DNA of 64,000 nt, taken from Actinomadura sp. NBRC 104412 (GTDB lineage: Bacteria > Actinomycetota > Actinomycetes > Streptosporangiales > Streptosporangiaceae). How positions within the stretch are numbered: position 1 is the stretch's first letter; each line of letters starts with the position of its first letter. Shown here piece after piece: positions 24,544 to 33,285 of this stretch. A model generated the notes under the pieces. That model saw only the letters and a program-made list of their open reading frames with translations, was not told where the DNA came from and ran no database searches. The DNA lies in contig NZ_BSTM01000001.1 of the NCBI RefSeq assembly GCF_030269515.1, positions 454,491-518,490 of the forward strand, given 5' to 3'. Made by a program: the position numbers and the translations under genes.

Positions 24544-25764
24544 ATGGCACGCAGGCCCATCGGGATCGTCATGAACGGCGTCACCGGCCGCATGGGGTAC
24601 CGCCAGCATCTCGTCCGCTCGATCCTGGCGATCCGGGAGGAGGGCGGGCTGCCGCTGGCCGACGGCACCGTGCTGTGGCCGGAGCCGGTGCTGGTCGGGC
24701 GCGACGAGGCGAAGCTGCGCGCGCTGGCCGAGCGGCACGGGCTGGACGGCGCGGGCGGACCGGACGGCCGGGGCGCCTGGACGACCGACCTCGCCGAGGC
24801 GCTGGCCCGCCCCGGCGTCGAGATCTACTTCGACGCCCAGATCACCTCGGCGCGGCGCCCGGCGATCGAGGCCGCGATCGCCGCGGGCAAGCACGTCTAC
24901 ACCGAGAAGCCGCTGGCCGACGACCTGGACGGGGCGCTGGCGCTGGCCCGGCTCGCGGACGCGGCGGGCGTCCGGCACGGCGTCGTCCAGGACAAGCTGT
25001 TCCTGCCGGGCATCCGCAAGCTCAAACGCCTGGTGGACGGCGGGTTCTTCGGGCGGGTGCTGTCGGTGCGCGGCGAGTTCGGCTACTGGGTGTTCGAGGG
25101 CGACTGGCAGGAGGCGCAGCGGCCGAGCTGGAACTACCGGGCGGACCAGGGCGGCGGGATCATCGTCGACATGTTCTGCCACTGGCGGTACGTGCTCGAC
25201 AACGTGATCGCGCCGGTGCGGTCGGTGCAGGCGCTGGGCGCCGTGCACATCCCCGAGCGGGTGGACGAGGACGGCAAGCCCTACGAGGCGACGGCCGACG
25301 ACGCCGCGTACGCCGTCTTCGAGCTGGACGGCGGGATCATCGCGCAGATCAACTCGTCCTGGGTCACCCGGGTGTTCCGCGACGAGCTGGTGGAGTTCCA
25401 GGTGGACGGCACGGAGGGCAGCGCGGTCGCGGGCCTGCGGCGCTGCCGGGTCCAGCACCGCGCGATGACGCCCAAGCCCGTGTGGAACCCCGACCTGCCC
25501 GCGGAGCACGACTTCCGGTCGCAGTGGCAGGAGGTTCCCGACAACGAGGAGTTCGGCAACGGCTTCAAGGTGCAGTGGGAGTTGTTCCTGCGGCATGTCG
25601 CCGAGCACGGCGGGCGGTCCGGGGGGTCGTCCTCCCAGGACCAACGCGAGACAGAGTTCCCGTGGGACTTCTACTCGGGTGCGCGCGGCGTCCAGCTCGC
25701 CGAGCTGGGGTTGCGGTCGTGGCGTGAGGGCCGTCGCATCGAGGTTCCGGAGCTGGGCCGATGA
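24544..25764 (+). CDS. Gfo/Idh/MocA-family oxidoreductase
   Basis: A 406-residue NAD(P)-dependent sugar/inositol-type dehydrogenase. The N-terminal Rossmann fold begins GIVMNGVTGRMGYRQHL, and the EKP motif (HVYTEKPLADD) near residue 125 contains the conserved Lys. The C-terminal a/b domain has the substrate-pocket His in MFCHWRYV. The family oxidises hydroxyls of sugars and cyclitols. The ATG 24544 is 2 bp after the ATPase stop; a TTG at 24538 overlapping that stop is an alternative. Together with the next two genes it forms a recurrent actinobacterial trio (Gfo/Idh, DUF993, sugar isomerase) of unassigned pathway. Confidence 0.9.
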   Translation: MARRPIGIVMNGVTGRMGYRQHLVRSILAIREEGGLPLADGTVLWPEPVLVGRDEAKLRALAERHGLDGAGGPDGRGAWTTDLAEALARPGVEIYFDAQITSARRPAIEAAIAAGKHVYTEKPLADDLDGALALARLADAAGVRHGVVQDKLFLPGIRKLKRLVDGGFFGRVLSVRGEFGYWVFEGDWQEAQRPSWNYRADQGGGIIVDMFCHWRYVLDNVIAPVRSVQALGAVHIPERVDEDGKPYEATADDAAYAVFELDGGIIAQINSSWVTRVFRDELVEFQVDGTEGSAVAGLRRCRVQHRAMTPKPVWNPDLPAEHDFRSQWQEVPDNEEFGNGFKVQWELFLRHVAEHGGRSGGSSSQDQRETEFPWDFYSGARGVQLAELGLRSWREGRRIEVPELGR

Positions 25765-26903
25765 AGGTGGATCTGCCCGTCGCCGGCGGCTCGGTCGTCC
25801 CGTACACGCTGGGAGAGCCGCGTTCCTACCCGCGTCCCTCCGGGCCTGCGCGGACGCGGGTCGCGTACGCGGCGGCACACGTCGTACCGGATCCGTTCGC
25901 GGAGCGGCCCACACTCGACTGGGACGCGACGCTGGCGTTCCGGCGCCACCTGTGGTCGTACGGCCTCGGGGTGGCCGAGGCCATGGACACCGCGCAGCGC
26001 GGCATGGGCCTGGAGTGGGACGTCACGCGCGAGCTGATCCTGCGCAGCGGCGCCGAGGCGCGGGCGTCCGGTGGGCTCCTCGGGTGCGGCGCGGGCACCG
26101 ACCAGCTCCCGGCGGGTCCCGCGACGCTGGATCGCGTCGTCGCGGCGTACGAGGAGCAGTTGGCGGTGGTGGCGGAGGCGGGTGCCGTGCCGATCCTGAT
26201 GGCCAGCCGCCACCTCGCCGCGTCCGCAAGAGGCCCCGACGACTACGCGGAGGTGTACGGGCGGCTGCTCTCCGGGCTGGACCGTCCGGCCATCCTGCAT
26301 TGGCTGGGCCCCATGTTCGACCCGGCGCTCGAAGGCTACTGGGGCTCGTCCTATCTCGGCGCGGCGGCCGAGACCGTGCTCGCCATCATCGCCGAGCACG
26401 CCGCCAAGGTGGACGGGATCAAGGTCTCGCTGCTGGACGCCGAGCGCGAGATCGCCCTGCGTCGCCGCCTGCCCCCGGGAGTGCGCCTCTACACCGGGGA
26501 CGACTTCAACTATCCGAGCCTCATCAGAGGCGACGACCGAGGCCACAGCGACGCGCTGCTCGGCATCTTCGACGCCGTCGCGCCCGCCGCCGCGACGGCG
26601 CTGCACGCCTTGGACGACGGCGAGCTCGACACCTACGAGGAGGTCTTCGCCCCGACCCTGCCGCTCGCCCGGCACCTCTTCGAGACCCCGACCTACTACT
26701 ACAAGACCGGCGTGGTGTTCCTGGCCTGGCTGTCGGGGCATCAGCGGCATTTCCGGATGGTGGGCGGGCTGGAGAGCGCGCGTCCCGTCCTGCACCTGAC
26801 CCGTCTGTTCCAGCTCGCGGACGCCGCGGGGTTGCTCCCCGACCCCGAACTGGCCGCTACGCGCATGCGCGCGTGGCTGACCGTCCAAGGGGTGCCGCAG
26901 TGA
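25761..26903 (+). CDS. DUF993-family (dihydrodipicolinate synthase-like) protein
   Basis: A 380-residue protein recognised by its family stretches VAYAAAHVV, RHLWSYGLGVAEAMDTAQRG and GVRLYTGDDFNYPSLIRGD. The DUF993 family is thought to be a class I aldolase-like TIM barrel related to DapA. A lysine in KVDGIKVSL is a candidate Schiff-base residue by analogy. Its place between an oxidoreductase and an isomerase suggests aldol cleavage of a keto-sugar product, which is inference. It overlaps both neighbours by 4 bp. Confidence 0.85.
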   Translation: MKVDLPVAGGSVVPYTLGEPRSYPRPSGPARTRVAYAAAHVVPDPFAERPTLDWDATLAFRRHLWSYGLGVAEAMDTAQRGMGLEWDVTRELILRSGAEARASGGLLGCGAGTDQLPAGPATLDRVVAAYEEQLAVVAEAGAVPILMASRHLAASARGPDDYAEVYGRLLSGLDRPAILHWLGPMFDPALEGYWGSSYLGAAAETVLAIIAEHAAKVDGIKVSLLDAEREIALRRRLPPGVRLYTGDDFNYPSLIRGDDRGHSDALLGIFDAVAPAAATALHALDDGELDTYEEVFAPTLPLARHLFETPTYYYKTGVVFLAWLSGHQRHFRMVGGLESARPVLHLTRLFQLADAAGLLPDPELAATRMRAWLTVQGVPQ

Positions 26904-27709
26904 CGCTGGAACGTTTCAGCCTGAACCAGTGGACGACGCGCTACTGGCCGCTGCCGGAACTGGTCGACGGCTGCGCGTCCCGGGGAGTCCGCGGGATCGG
27001 GTTGTGGCGGGAGCCTGTCGCCGAGTACGGCCTTGCCCGTACGGTGAAGATCGTGCGAGATGCGGGCATCACGGTGACCTCCCTATGCAGGGGCGGCTTC
27101 TTCCAGAAAGAGGACGCCATCGCGGACAACCGCCGTGCCATCGAGGAGGCCGCCGAGTTAGGCGCGCCCGTGCTCTTACTGGTCAGCGGCGGGCTTCCCG
27201 ACGGCTCCCGTGACCTCGACGGCGCCCGCGAACGGGTGTCCGAGGCGCTCGCCGAACTCGCCCCGTACGCGGGAGAGCACAACGTCCAGCTCGCGATAGA
27301 GCCGCTGCACCCGATGTTCTGCTCGGACCGCTGCGTCGTGTCGACCCTCGCGCAGGCGCTCGACATCGCCGCTCCCCTGCCCGCGCACCAGGTGGGCGTG
27401 GCCATCGACACCTACCACCTGTGGTGGGACCCGGACGCCTACACCGGCATCGCCCGCGCGGGAGCCGAGGGACGGCTGGCCATCTTCCAGGTGGCCGACT
27501 GGACCACACCGCTGCCCGCGGGCGCCCTGACCGGCCGCGGGATGCTCGGCGACGGCTGTGTCGAGCTGCGCCGCTTCCGCGAGGCGGTCGACGCCGCCGG
27601 GTACGCGGGACCCATCGAGGTGGAGATCTTCAACGACGCGCTGTGGGCGATGCCGGGACCCGGCGCCCTCGACCTCACGCTGTCCCGGTTCGCGGAGCAC
27701 GTGGAGTGA
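26900..27709 (+). CDS. Sugar phosphate isomerase/epimerase-like TIM barrel
   Basis: A 269-residue AP-endonuclease-2/xylose-isomerase-like barrel (IolE/IolI type). Likely metal ligands are spread as in the family: Glu in LAIEPLHP, Asp and His in VAIDTYHLWW, and Glu near the C-terminus in IEVEIFND. A Trp-rich opening (SLNQWTTRYWP) is common in the subgroup that travels with DUF993. The GTG start overlaps the upstream stop (GTGA), and its own stop overlaps the next GTG in the same way. Confidence 0.87.
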   Translation: MTLERFSLNQWTTRYWPLPELVDGCASRGVRGIGLWREPVAEYGLARTVKIVRDAGITVTSLCRGGFFQKEDAIADNRRAIEEAAELGAPVLLLVSGGLPDGSRDLDGARERVSEALAELAPYAGEHNVQLAIEPLHPMFCSDRCVVSTLAQALDIAAPLPAHQVGVAIDTYHLWWDPDAYTGIARAGAEGRLAIFQVADWTTPLPAGALTGRGMLGDGCVELRRFREAVDAAGYAGPIEVEIFNDALWAMPGPGALDLTLSRFAEHVE

Positions 27710-28911
27710 CGGCGTCCGCCCGTACGTGGCGCGGGGCGGCGGGGGCGTGGCTGGGGATCGGGACGGCGCCCGGCGCGCTGGTGCTGGGGGCGCAGATCGG
27801 CGAGCGGCACGACGGCACGCTGCCGCTGGTGGCGCTCGTCATCGGCGGCGTGGTCATGTGCGCCTTGCTCGCCGCGCAGGGACGGCGCGGGCTGCGGCCG
27901 CCCGCCGGGGAGAACGCCACGCTCTCGGAGCTGTCCCCGCGTTACCTGCCGCCGGTGACCGACCGGGTGGTCACCGGCCTGCTCGGGCTCGCCATGATCG
28001 GCTGGTTCGGGTTCAACGTCGGGCTGGGCGGCGGCGCGGTGGCCGCGCTGACGGGGCTGCCGGACGTGGCCGGGGCGCTCGCGCTGAGCGTGCTGATCGC
28101 GGCTGTGCTGCTGTCCGGCGGCCGCTGGAACGGTCTCGCGGTGGTGACCACGCTCACCGCGATCGTGCTGATCGCGCTGGTGGCGGTACGGCTGCCGCCG
28201 CCCGCCTCGCCGATCTCGGTCGTCCCGTCCGGCGCGCCGCGGGACGTGGGCGCCGCCCTGGCCGTCGACCTGGCCGGCTACATCGGATACGTGTCGGTGT
28301 TCGCGGTGCGCGCGCCCGACTTCACCGTGGGCCTGCGCGGGCGCGGCGACCTGTGGTGGTGCGTGGGCCTGCTGGTGGGCCCGGCGCTGGCGGCGAGCGT
28401 GGTCGGCGCCGGTCTGGCCGCGGCCAGCGGGTCGTCGGACGTGGTGGCGGTGCTGGCCGGTCCCGAGGGGCTGCCGGTCGCCAACCTCTTCGTCGCCGTC
28501 TCGGTGATCGCGCCGACGCTGTCGGCCGTCCACTCCGGGGTCTTCGCCGCGCGCCGGTTCGCCGCGCGGCTGCCGTACGCGGCGACCGTGCTGGTGATCG
28601 CCGTCCCGGGCACCGTGCTGGCGTCCCTGCGGGTGGACCGGCTGCTGCTGTCCTGGCTGACGCTGCTGGCCGCCACGCTCCCGGCGCTCATCCCGCCGAT
28701 GACCGCCGAGGCGGTGCGCCGCCGACGCGGCCACAGGGGCGGGCGGCGCCGGGTCTCCACGTGGCTGTGGGCGCCGGGCGCGGCGCTCGCGCTGGCGCTG
28801 ACGCTCGCGGGGTACGCGGCGGCGGCACCGGCGGGGCTGGCGCTGTCGCTGCTCGCCACGGTCGCGCACGGGGCCTTCGGCGCGTTCCGTGCCGAGCAAC
28901 GGGCACGGTAG
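27706..28911 (+). CDS. Cytosine/purine-permease-like membrane transporter
   Basis: A 401-residue protein with about twelve hydrophobic helices. The opening GAWLGIGTAPGALVLGAQIG and the NVGLGGGAVAALTGLP region resemble NCS1 (cytosine/purine) permeases such as CodB, and the length fits. It is the last gene of the LacI-controlled operon and provides a second uptake route beside the ABC importer. An NCS1-like carrier alongside an NMT1-like receptor hints at a heterocyclic or glycosylated-heterocycle substrate. The GTG start is coupled to the isomerase stop. Its last codons form the first unit of a 16-bp tandem repeat. Confidence 0.7.
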   Translation: MTASARTWRGAAGAWLGIGTAPGALVLGAQIGERHDGTLPLVALVIGGVVMCALLAAQGRRGLRPPAGENATLSELSPRYLPPVTDRVVTGLLGLAMIGWFGFNVGLGGGAVAALTGLPDVAGALALSVLIAAVLLSGGRWNGLAVVTTLTAIVLIALVAVRLPPPASPISVVPSGAPRDVGAALAVDLAGYIGYVSVFAVRAPDFTVGLRGRGDLWWCVGLLVGPALAASVVGAGLAAASGSSDVVAVLAGPEGLPVANLFVAVSVIAPTLSAVHSGVFAARRFAARLPYAATVLVIAVPGTVLASLRVDRLLLSWLTLLAATLPALIPPMTAEAVRRRRGHRGGRRRVSTWLWAPGAALALALTLAGYAAAAPAGLALSLLATVAHGAFGAFRAEQRAR

Positions 28912-28959
28912 GCAACGAGCACGGTAGGCAACGGGCACGGTAGGCAACGGGCACGGTAG
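28896..28959. repeat. Four tandem copies of a 16-bp unit
   Basis: Unit GCAACGGGCACGGTAG is repeated at 28896, 28912 (one base different: A for G), 28928 and 28944. The first copy contains the stop codon of the permease gene; the others follow it. The array ends 5 bp before the -35 box of the next promoter. Confidence 0.9.
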
Positions 28960-28964
28960 GAGCC

Positions 28965-28993
28965 TTGACGGCCGCCGGGGCTTCTCGTACGTT
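28965..28993 (+). promoter_or_regulatory. Sigma-70-type promoter of the sugar dehydrogenase unit
   Basis: TTGACG (28965-28970) and TACGTT (28988-28993) with exactly 17 bp between them. The paired LacI-type operators start 3 bp after the -10 box and so cover the start of transcription. Confidence 0.65.
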
Positions 28994-28996
28994 CAT

Positions 28997-29021
28997 GAAA
29001 GCGCTTCCAGAAAGCGCTTTC
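28997..29021. promoter_or_regulatory. Tandem LacI-type operators, second copy of the regulon site
   Basis: GAAAGCGCTTCC (28997-29008, one mismatch) and the perfect palindrome GAAAGCGCTTTC (29010-29021), again 13 bp start to start, the same architecture as at 21748-21772. They lie 32 bp before the gene start. Confidence 0.75.
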
Positions 29022-29053
29022 CAGCCTTCTCTCACCCCCCTTGGACGGCCGGA

Positions 29054-31243
29054 ATGACGACACGCCGAACGAACCGCAGACCCGGATGGCGCGTGGCGAC
29101 CGTGCTCGCCCTGCTGCTCACACTGCCGCTCACACTGCTCGCGGCCCCGCCCGCCGCCGCCCGCGACGACGGCCCGATCCTGGACCCGATCCCCGAGGAC
29201 CCGGCGCCCTCCGGGCTGGGACTGGTCGTCAAGGAGGTCGCGCAGCTCCCCGAGTCCACGCCGACGCCGCCGGACATGGTGGTCGACCCGCGGCTGATGC
29301 GGCACAACCGGATCAACTACGTGGGCGAGGTGCCGGACGGCTCCGGCCGGCTCTACGTCCCCGACCTCAACGGCAAGCTGTACCTGCTGGACAAGAAGAC
29401 CTACCGGCACACGGTCTACCTGGACGTCGGCGCGACCTTCGCCCCCGACTTCTTCTCCGCGCAGGGCCTCGGCGAGGGCTTCGGCTTCGTCGCCTTCCAC
29501 CCCGCGTTCAAGAGGAACGGCAAGTTCTACACCGTCCACGTGGAGTCGGGGCCGGGCATCGCCGCCAAGCGGCCCGACCTGACGCCGCAGCCCAACACCG
29601 CCTACCACAGCGTGATCAACGAGTGGACGGCCGGCGACCCGTCCGCCTCCACCTTCCATGGCACCCGCAGGGAGATCCTGCGGCTGGGCTTCGGCGGCCG
29701 TATCCACAACATCCAGCAGATCGACTTCAACCCCAACGCCCGTCCCGGAGACGCCGACTACGGCAAGCTCTACATCGCGGCCGGGGACGGCGGCACCGCG
29801 AGCTCGTCCGCGACCGGCGGTGACCCGCAGAACCTGGCCGTACCACAGGGCAAGATCCTGCGGATCGACCCGTCCGGGAACGACAGCGCCAACGGCGAGT
29901 ACGGGATCCCCGACGACAACCCGTTCGCCGGCCAACCCGGCAAGCTCGGCGAGATCTACGCCTACGGCATGCGCGACCCGCACCGGTTCACCTGGGACGC
30001 GTCGCCTCTGGGGGCGGACCCCCAGACCCCCTGGGCTTCGCCCGCAAAGCGATCACAGGGCGGCACCCACCGCATGTTCCTCGCCCACATCGGCGAGCAC
30101 GCGATCGAGTCGATCCACCACATCGAGCCGGGCAGCAACCTGGGCTGGAGCCTGCGCGAGGGCGCGTTCCGGTTCGACACCACCGACCGCTGCTTCCTCT
30201 ACCCGCTGCCCGCCGACGACGCCCGATTCGGCTACAACTACCCGGTCGCCGCGTACGACCACGACCCGCCGCCCGGCCACCCCTGCACGACCGACAGCGG
30301 CCACGCCATCTCCGGCGGCTTCGTCTACCGCGGCGCCCACCTGCCCGCGCTGCGCGGCAAGTACCTGTTCACCGACATCGTGGACGGCCGGCTCTTCTAC
30401 ACCGAGGAGCGGGACATGAAGCGCGACGTGGCGGGACGCGACCGCGCGCAGATCTACACGCTGCACGCCTACGACACCAGCGGCAACCCCGTCACGATGC
30501 GGCAGCTCGCCGGGGACGACCGCGTCGACCTGCGGTTCGGCTCGGACGCCAAGGGCGAGCCCTACCTGCTCGCCAAGGCCAACGGCAAGATCTGGAAGGT
30601 CGTCGGGACGCGCTCCTTCGCCGACTGCAAGACCGCCCCGGTACGGATCACCGACGCGGCGTCGGCCCGCGACTGGGCGCCGGTGACCCCGTCCAAGTGG
30701 CGGTTCACCGGGCGCGAGGTCATCCTGGCCGAGGCTGGCGAGGAGCGCCCCGGGCCACGGCGCCCGTTCGAGTACGCCGTCCTGCGGAAGGGGCCCGTGC
30801 TCGGCTCGTCCCGGATCGACGCCCAGGTCAGGCTGGACACCCCGGTCTCCGTCAGCAACCGTGACGTGATCATCGTGTTCGGGTACCGGGACGACACGCA
30901 CTTCTACTACGCCCATCTGTCCAGCGACAACACCATCTACCCGCACAACGGGATCTTCGTGGTGAACGCCGCGGACCGGCTGCGGATCGACGAGCAGTGG
31001 AACGACCAGCGGCGCGTCGTCCACGGCGCCCCGCCCGCCGTCACCGACGCCGACTGGCACCGCGTGCGCGTCAAGCACTGCGCGGGCACGGGCGAGATCG
31101 GCGTCTACATGGACGGCTCGCACCGCCCGCTGATGACGGCCGTGGACACCACGTTCGACTCGGGACGGGTCGGGTTCGGCTCGTTCGACAACATCGGCCG
31201 CCTGCGCGGACTCACCGTCCTCGGGACGAGGAGCCACAAGTGA
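29054..31243 (+). CDS. Secreted PQQ-dependent sugar dehydrogenase (glucose/sorbosone type)
   Basis: A 729-residue exported protein. The signal peptide (about residues 1-37, twin Arg in TTRRTNRRPGW) is followed by a six-bladed beta-propeller of the glucose/sorbosone dehydrogenase type (residues about 60-520). Blade signatures are NRINYVGEVPDGSGRLYVPD, LYIAAGDGG, YGMRDPHRFTWD and the late SGGFVYRG...YLFTDIVDGRLFY. The last about 190 residues form a beta-sandwich like a laminin-G/DUF1080 carbohydrate-binding domain. It would oxidise sugars outside the cell using PQQ. It is preceded by a matched promoter and LacI operators and overlaps the LamG gene by 4 bp. Confidence 0.85.
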   Translation: MTTRRTNRRPGWRVATVLALLLTLPLTLLAAPPAAARDDGPILDPIPEDPAPSGLGLVVKEVAQLPESTPTPPDMVVDPRLMRHNRINYVGEVPDGSGRLYVPDLNGKLYLLDKKTYRHTVYLDVGATFAPDFFSAQGLGEGFGFVAFHPAFKRNGKFYTVHVESGPGIAAKRPDLTPQPNTAYHSVINEWTAGDPSASTFHGTRREILRLGFGGRIHNIQQIDFNPNARPGDADYGKLYIAAGDGGTASSSATGGDPQNLAVPQGKILRIDPSGNDSANGEYGIPDDNPFAGQPGKLGEIYAYGMRDPHRFTWDASPLGADPQTPWASPAKRSQGGTHRMFLAHIGEHAIESIHHIEPGSNLGWSLREGAFRFDTTDRCFLYPLPADDARFGYNYPVAAYDHDPPPGHPCTTDSGHAISGGFVYRGAHLPALRGKYLFTDIVDGRLFYTEERDMKRDVAGRDRAQIYTLHAYDTSGNPVTMRQLAGDDRVDLRFGSDAKGEPYLLAKANGKIWKVVGTRSFADCKTAPVRITDAASARDWAPVTPSKWRFTGREVILAEAGEERPGPRRPFEYAVLRKGPVLGSSRIDAQVRLDTPVSVSNRDVIIVFGYRDDTHFYYAHLSSDNTIYPHNGIFVVNAADRLRIDEQWNDQRRVVHGAPPAVTDADWHRVRVKHCAGTGEIGVYMDGSHRPLMTAVDTTFDSGRVGFGSFDNIGRLRGLTVLGTRSHK

Positions 31244-32202
31244 CCATCCGATGCCCCAGGGTGGCGGCCCTGGCCACAGCCGCCACCCTGCTCGGCGCCT
31301 CGCTCGCCGCCGTCCCGGCCCATGCCCAGGGCCGGGACGGGGGCGGGCCCGGCCCCGACGTCATCCCCTCCCTCCGGCGCGACCTCGTCGCGTACTACGA
31401 CTTCGACCACCCCGTACGCGGACAGCCCGGCAAGGAACGCGACCGCGGGTTCTCCGGGACGGACATCGACCTGGTCAACGGAGGCGCGGCCATGCGCGTC
31501 CGTGACCACGCGCACCGCCACAGCGGGCGGGCCGCGCAGTTCGGCCAGGTCGATCCGGACGCGGACGGCAACGACGACTGGAAGGCGGGCGTCTACTCCG
31601 CCACGGGCGTGCCGTCCCTGCGCGCCTACAACGCGGCGAGCGGCGCCACCATCATGGGCTGGTTCAAGATGACCGGACCGAACCCCAGCCCCAACACCAC
31701 CACCCCGGATCCCACCGACCGGTACAACGCGGTCGGTCTCGCGGGGGTCCTCTCCGGCACCTCGCAGGGCCACGACGTCCGGGCCCTCCTGGAGCTGATC
31801 AACGTGGACGGCGTGCTGCGGCTGGTCGCGCTCGGCCGCCGGGTGGACGGCGCGTCCTCGCAGACCTTCGCCGCCGACGAGGACTGGCAGAGCATCCTGC
31901 CGCTCGGCACGTGGGTGCATCTGGCCGCGACGTTCGACTTCGACAACGGCACGATGGCGCTCTACAAGAACGGCAGGCCGCTGTCCGGCTTCTCCACGCT
32001 GCCCGGCGACCCCTGGCAGCTTGAGGGCCCGCCCGAACCGGACCTCACCAGCCCGTCCGACCCGGCCGGAATCAAGATCGGCGGTAGCTTCCCGCAGAAC
32101 ACCCTGGAACGCAACCCCTGCAACTGCCGGATGGACACGCTGATGTTCCTGGACCGGCCCGTGACCGCGGCCGAGGTGAAGCGCCAGTACCGGCGGGGCT
32201 GA
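31240..32202 (+). CDS. Secreted LamG-domain protein
   Basis: A 320-residue exported protein with a signal peptide ending near AHAQ (residue 30). One concanavalin/LamG jelly-roll domain follows, recognisable by LVAYYDFDHPV, ATIMGWFKM, WVHLAATFDFDNGTMALYKN and a final RPVTAAEVKRQY. Such domains bind sugars or surface glycans. No catalytic residues are seen. It is translationally coupled to the sugar dehydrogenase (GTGA overlap), suggesting they act on the same extracellular substrate. Transcription ends at a strong shared hairpin. Confidence 0.82.
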   Translation: MTIRCPRVAALATAATLLGASLAAVPAHAQGRDGGGPGPDVIPSLRRDLVAYYDFDHPVRGQPGKERDRGFSGTDIDLVNGGAAMRVRDHAHRHSGRAAQFGQVDPDADGNDDWKAGVYSATGVPSLRAYNAASGATIMGWFKMTGPNPSPNTTTPDPTDRYNAVGLAGVLSGTSQGHDVRALLELINVDGVLRLVALGRRVDGASSQTFAADEDWQSILPLGTWVHLAATFDFDNGTMALYKNGRPLSGFSTLPGDPWQLEGPPEPDLTSPSDPAGIKIGGSFPQNTLERNPCNCRMDTLMFLDRPVTAAEVKRQYRRG

Positions 32203-32215
32203 CCCCGTCCGGGCC

Positions 32216-32251
32216 CTGGGCCGCCGCCGCTAGCCCGCGGCGGCGGCCCAG
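32216..32251. terminator. Bidirectional terminator between LamG and MreB-like genes
   Basis: Perfect 15-bp arms (32216-32230 and 32237-32251) around a 6-nt loop. The stop codon of the minus-strand MreB-like gene lies in the hairpin, so its last residues (AAAG) are encoded by one arm. The perfect palindrome can serve both converging transcripts. Confidence 0.85.
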
Positions 32252-33285
32252 AGGGAGGTGTGCTCGTCGTCCATGTCGCGGCAGCGTTGCAGGAAGCTCG
32301 CCGCGCCCGTCACGGCCGCGTTCAGCGTGTTGGGCGCCACCCGGACGGGCAGGCCGGTCTCCTTGGCGATCAGCTCGTCCAGTCCGGGGAGCGCGGCGCT
32401 TCCGCCGGTGAGCGTGATCCCCGCGGCGCAGATCGCCGCCGCGAGTTCGGGCGGCGCCACGGCGATCCCGGCGCGGACGGCCTCCACGATGGCGGCCAGC
32501 GGCGGGCCGATCGCCTCCCGCACGTCGGCGGAGGTCAGCACCGCCGTGCAGGGCAGCTCGCTGTACTTGTCCTTGCCGTGGACGAGGGCGACCCCGTCCC
32601 GCCCCGGCAGCGCGGCGCCGATCCGCAGCTTGACCGACTCGGCCGTGGAGGGCGCCAGGACCAGCCCGTACTCCCAGCGGGCCTGCGCCATGATCGCCTC
32701 GTCCAGGGTGAGGCCGCCGACCAGAGCGGTCCTGGAACCGAGCAGCTCGGTCCCGATGATCACGCCGACATCGGTGACCTGTGCCCCGATGTCGGCGACG
32801 ACCACGACGTCCTCCGGATTCCTCGGCAGCCCGACGCCGGCCGCCGCCGCGAGCGGCGTCGCGACGACCGTGAGCCCCCGCGCGCCCGCCCCGTACGCGG
32901 CCGTCCGCACCGCGCCCAACTGCACCTGCGTGATCCCGCTCGGGACGGTCACGGCCATGCGCGGCTTGGCCATGTACGCCTTGTAGTGCCAGCGGTGACA
33001 GGAGCGCATCAGCGAGCGCAGCAGGGTCTCGGTGTCGGCGGCCTCGGCGGGCACCCCGTTGCGGATCGGGCGGATCAGCTTCACGCCCCGCTCACCGGCC
33101 AGGTCCAGCGCCGACGTCCCGGCCGCCAGCAGCCGCCCGTTCGAGGCGGAGCGTGCGATGGCGGACGGTTCGCTGGCCACCACGCCGCGTCCGTTCACGT
33201 GCATCCTGACCGTGGCGCTGCCGAGGTCCACGGCGGTGGCACGGCACGGGAAGTCCCCCAGCCGCGCACGCCCCTGGTGAGCCAT
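32230..33285 (-). CDS. Divergent MreB/actin-like protein
   Basis: A 351-residue actin-fold protein related to MreB/Mbl. The phosphate-1 loop reads DLGSATVRMHV (MreB: DLGTANT). The phosphate-2 loop reads VVADIGAQVTDVGVI, where MreB has DIGGGTT, and the adenosine motif is LTGGSAALPGL. RPIRNGVPAEAADTETLL matches the MreB 'rP.kdGvIaD...te.mL' segment. It is a lone gene, without mreC/mreD/rodA, so it is a paralogue rather than the main cell-shape gene; such paralogues in sporulating actinomycetes act in the spore wall. The ribosome site GGAGGC lies directly upstream. Nucleotide binding may be altered by the changed loop. Confidence 0.85.
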   Translation of the reverse strand: MAHQGRARLGDFPCRATAVDLGSATVRMHVNGRGVVASEPSAIARSASNGRLLAAGTSALDLAGERGVKLIRPIRNGVPAEAADTETLLRSLMRSCHRWHYKAYMAKPRMAVTVPSGITQVQLGAVRTAAYGAGARGLTVVATPLAAAAGVGLPRNPEDVVVVADIGAQVTDVGVIIGTELLGSRTALVGGLTLDEAIMAQARWEYGLVLAPSTAESVKLRIGAALPGRDGVALVHGKDKYSELPCTAVLTSADVREAIGPPLAAIVEAVRAGIAVAPPELAAAICAAGITLTGGSAALPGLDELIAKETGLPVRVAPNTLNAAVTGAASFLQRCRDMDDEHTSLWAAAAG

